From: Rhodospirillaceae bacterium
GTDB taxonomy: Bacteria; Pseudomonadota; Alphaproteobacteria; Thalassobaculales; Thalassobaculaceae
Reading direction: 5' to 3'
Assembly (NCBI GenBank): GCA_002730675.1
Contig: PCAV01000004.1
Coordinates: forward strand, 1 to 6,583
Length of the DNA: 6,583 nt
Part shown: one piece after another, positions 5,714 to 6,583 of the stretch
Numbering within the stretch: the stretch's first letter is position 1
Layout of the letters: every line of letters starts with the position of its first letter
Notes under the pieces: generated by a model
Seen by the model: the letters and a program-made list of their open reading frames with translations, nothing else
What the model was told of the DNA's origin: nothing
Databases searched by the model: none
Program-made: the position numbers and the translations under genes

Positions 5714-6493
5714 TTGTCCGATAAATACACTTTGGAAAAGATAGAGATTCTTGGCGGCGTTTTAGAATACATCTACATTCCTGGGAAAAAAGATCTCCCA
5801 ACACTGATCATGTTGCATGAGGGGTTGGGATCTATATCCACTTGGAAAGAATTTCCAAAACAAGTCTCAAACACTATCCAAAATCCCATTCTGTTATACT
5901 CACGACATGGTTATGGCTCGTCCCATTTCATAAAGCAGAGATTTTGCAACTCCTACATGCACGATGAGGCTTTGAAGGTATTGCCAGTTTTGCTCTCACG
6001 TCTAAAAATAAGCCGGGCCATATTATATGGTCATAGCGATGGAGCATCGATAGCGGCTATATTTGCAGGTTCAAGACCAGCAACTACTATCGAAGGGGTT
6101 ATTCTAGAAGCCCCGCATGTTTTCGTTGAAGAAATATCTTTAGAAGGCATCAAAATGGCTAAACTTGCTTTTAAAAATGGCAAGTTTAGGCGCGGCCTCA
6201 AAAAGCATCACCATGATCCTGACCGTACGTTTAAAAATTGGAGCGAAGTTTGGCTAGAACCAAACTTTTTAAATTGGAATATACAGGACTATGTGAGAAA
6301 TATTTCAGCGCCTGTACTTCTTATACAGGGAGAAAATGATGCTTATGGTAGCTTGAAACAGCTAGATGCTATTGAGTCCGATCTGAAAGTTGAATGTTCA
6401 AGGATTGTTCTAGAAGGTATAGGTCATAGCCCTCATAAAGAAGAACCAGAAAGTGTGTTACATGCATTAAAGATTTTTATTAAAGAACGTTGA
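5714..6493 (+). CDS. Alpha/beta hydrolase linked to the benzoate-CoA-ligase-like gene
   Basis: The 259-residue alpha/beta-hydrolase fold protein has an HEGLGS oxyanion-side motif (35-40), the nucleophile elbow GHSDG (106-110, Ser108), a probable acid Asp209 in GENDAYG, and His238 in GIGHSPHKE. The start is TTG at 5714. An in-frame ATG occurs only inside the fold (residue 33), and a weak AAGAG (5703-5707) lies 6 nt upstream, overlapping the ligase stop. The HEGLGS...STWKEFP signature and the cap region resemble a group of hydrolases that I recall next to benzoate-CoA ligase genes in aerobic benzoyl-CoA (box-type) clusters; that is family knowledge, not proof. Possible roles are hydrolysis of a ring-opened intermediate, lactone, ester or thioester. 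There is no signal peptide, so it is cytoplasmic. The 9-nt spacing implies co-transcription with the ligase. Confidence 0.83.
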   Translation: MSDKYTLEKIEILGGVLEYIYIPGKKDLPTLIMLHEGLGSISTWKEFPKQVSNTIQNPILLYSRHGYGSSHFIKQRFCNSYMHDEALKVLPVLLSRLKISRAILYGHSDGASIAAIFAGSRPATTIEGVILEAPHVFVEEISLEGIKMAKLAFKNGKFRRGLKKHHHDPDRTFKNWSEVWLEPNFLNWNIQDYVRNISAPVLLIQGENDAYGSLKQLDAIESDLKVECSRIVLEGIGHSPHKEEPESVLHALKIFIKER

Positions 6494-6560
6494 TTATACG
6501 TGCTTTTTTGAGCATTCTTAATATTGAAATCACACAACTTTACATGCGATAGGAAATTCT

Positions 6561-6583
6561 ATGCAACCATTAACTGGGGTCCG
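6561..6583 (+). CDS. Start of a probable CaiB/BaiF class III CoA-transferase (partial)
   Basis: Only eight codons are visible: ATG at 6561 gives MQPLTGVR (the last codon CG- is Arg whatever the third base). An AGGAAA Shine-Dalgarno (6551-6556) lies 4 nt upstream. The pattern M-x-P-L-x-G-(V/I)-R at the very N-terminus is characteristic of class III CoA-transferases (usually continuing VLD), and such genes commonly accompany acyl-CoA ligases in acid catabolism. The identification rests on eight residues plus context and is tentative. The preceding 67 nt (6494-6560) are AT-rich with no convincing terminator, so it may belong to the same operon as the hydrolase. Confidence 0.45.

Noticed and set aside
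6494..6540. Possible terminator after the hydrolase gene (ACGTGCTTTTTTGAGCA region)
   Set aside because: It has a T-run but only a three-pair stem; not a credible intrinsic terminator.

Overview
The window looks like chromosomal DNA from a Gram-negative bacterium, probably a marine-type alphaproteobacterium. This is inference from the protein flavour: a benzoate-CoA-ligase-like enzyme with a linked alpha/beta hydrolase, and acidic Ala/Met-rich low-complexity proteins. The sequence contains no rRNA or other direct taxonomic marker. Most of it is moderately AT-rich. The two low-complexity genes are visibly more GC-rich, largely because they are built from Ala, Pro, Gly and Asp codons.

Left part (1-2330, minus strand): two genes for unusual acidic low-complexity proteins. 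The first (462 down to the left edge, incomplete) encodes at least seven full copies of a 16-residue Met-rich repeat (MPPDAM..MDADMMAA type). In its 154 visible residues it has no Lys, Arg, His or aromatic residue. The second (2209-632) is a 525-residue Ala/Pro/Gly-rich acidic protein with one Lys and no Arg or His. It has four degenerate helical repeats of about 48 residues, followed by a long Pro/Gly-rich tail. A strong intrinsic terminator separates the two genes, so each needs its own promoter. Both leaders share the same layout: an inverted repeat GTGAG-N4-C(G/T)CAC next to a GACTCAT-containing -35 region, an AT-rich -10, a T7 tract, a small hairpin and then the ribosome binding site. The palindrome lies 107 and 105 nt from the start codons. 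This suggests two separately transcribed but co-regulated genes and is the best candidate here for an undescribed system.

Middle (2440-4013, minus strand): a two-gene operon, a gamma-glutamylcyclotransferase-like protein followed by a membrane-anchored trypsin-like serine protease. They overlap by one base (TAATG), so translation is probably coupled.

Right part (4163-6583, plus strand): a divergent unit of a benzoate-CoA-ligase-family acyl-CoA synthetase, an alpha/beta hydrolase with a TTG start 9 nt downstream, and the first eight codons of a third gene whose start (MQPLTGVR) looks like a CaiB/BaiF class III CoA-transferase. Together they suggest activation and catabolism of an aromatic or similar carboxylic acid through CoA thioesters. 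The 149-nt divergent spacer (4014-4162) holds two perfect 12-bp palindromes that could be operators. No tRNA, rRNA, CRISPR array or insertion sequence was seen.
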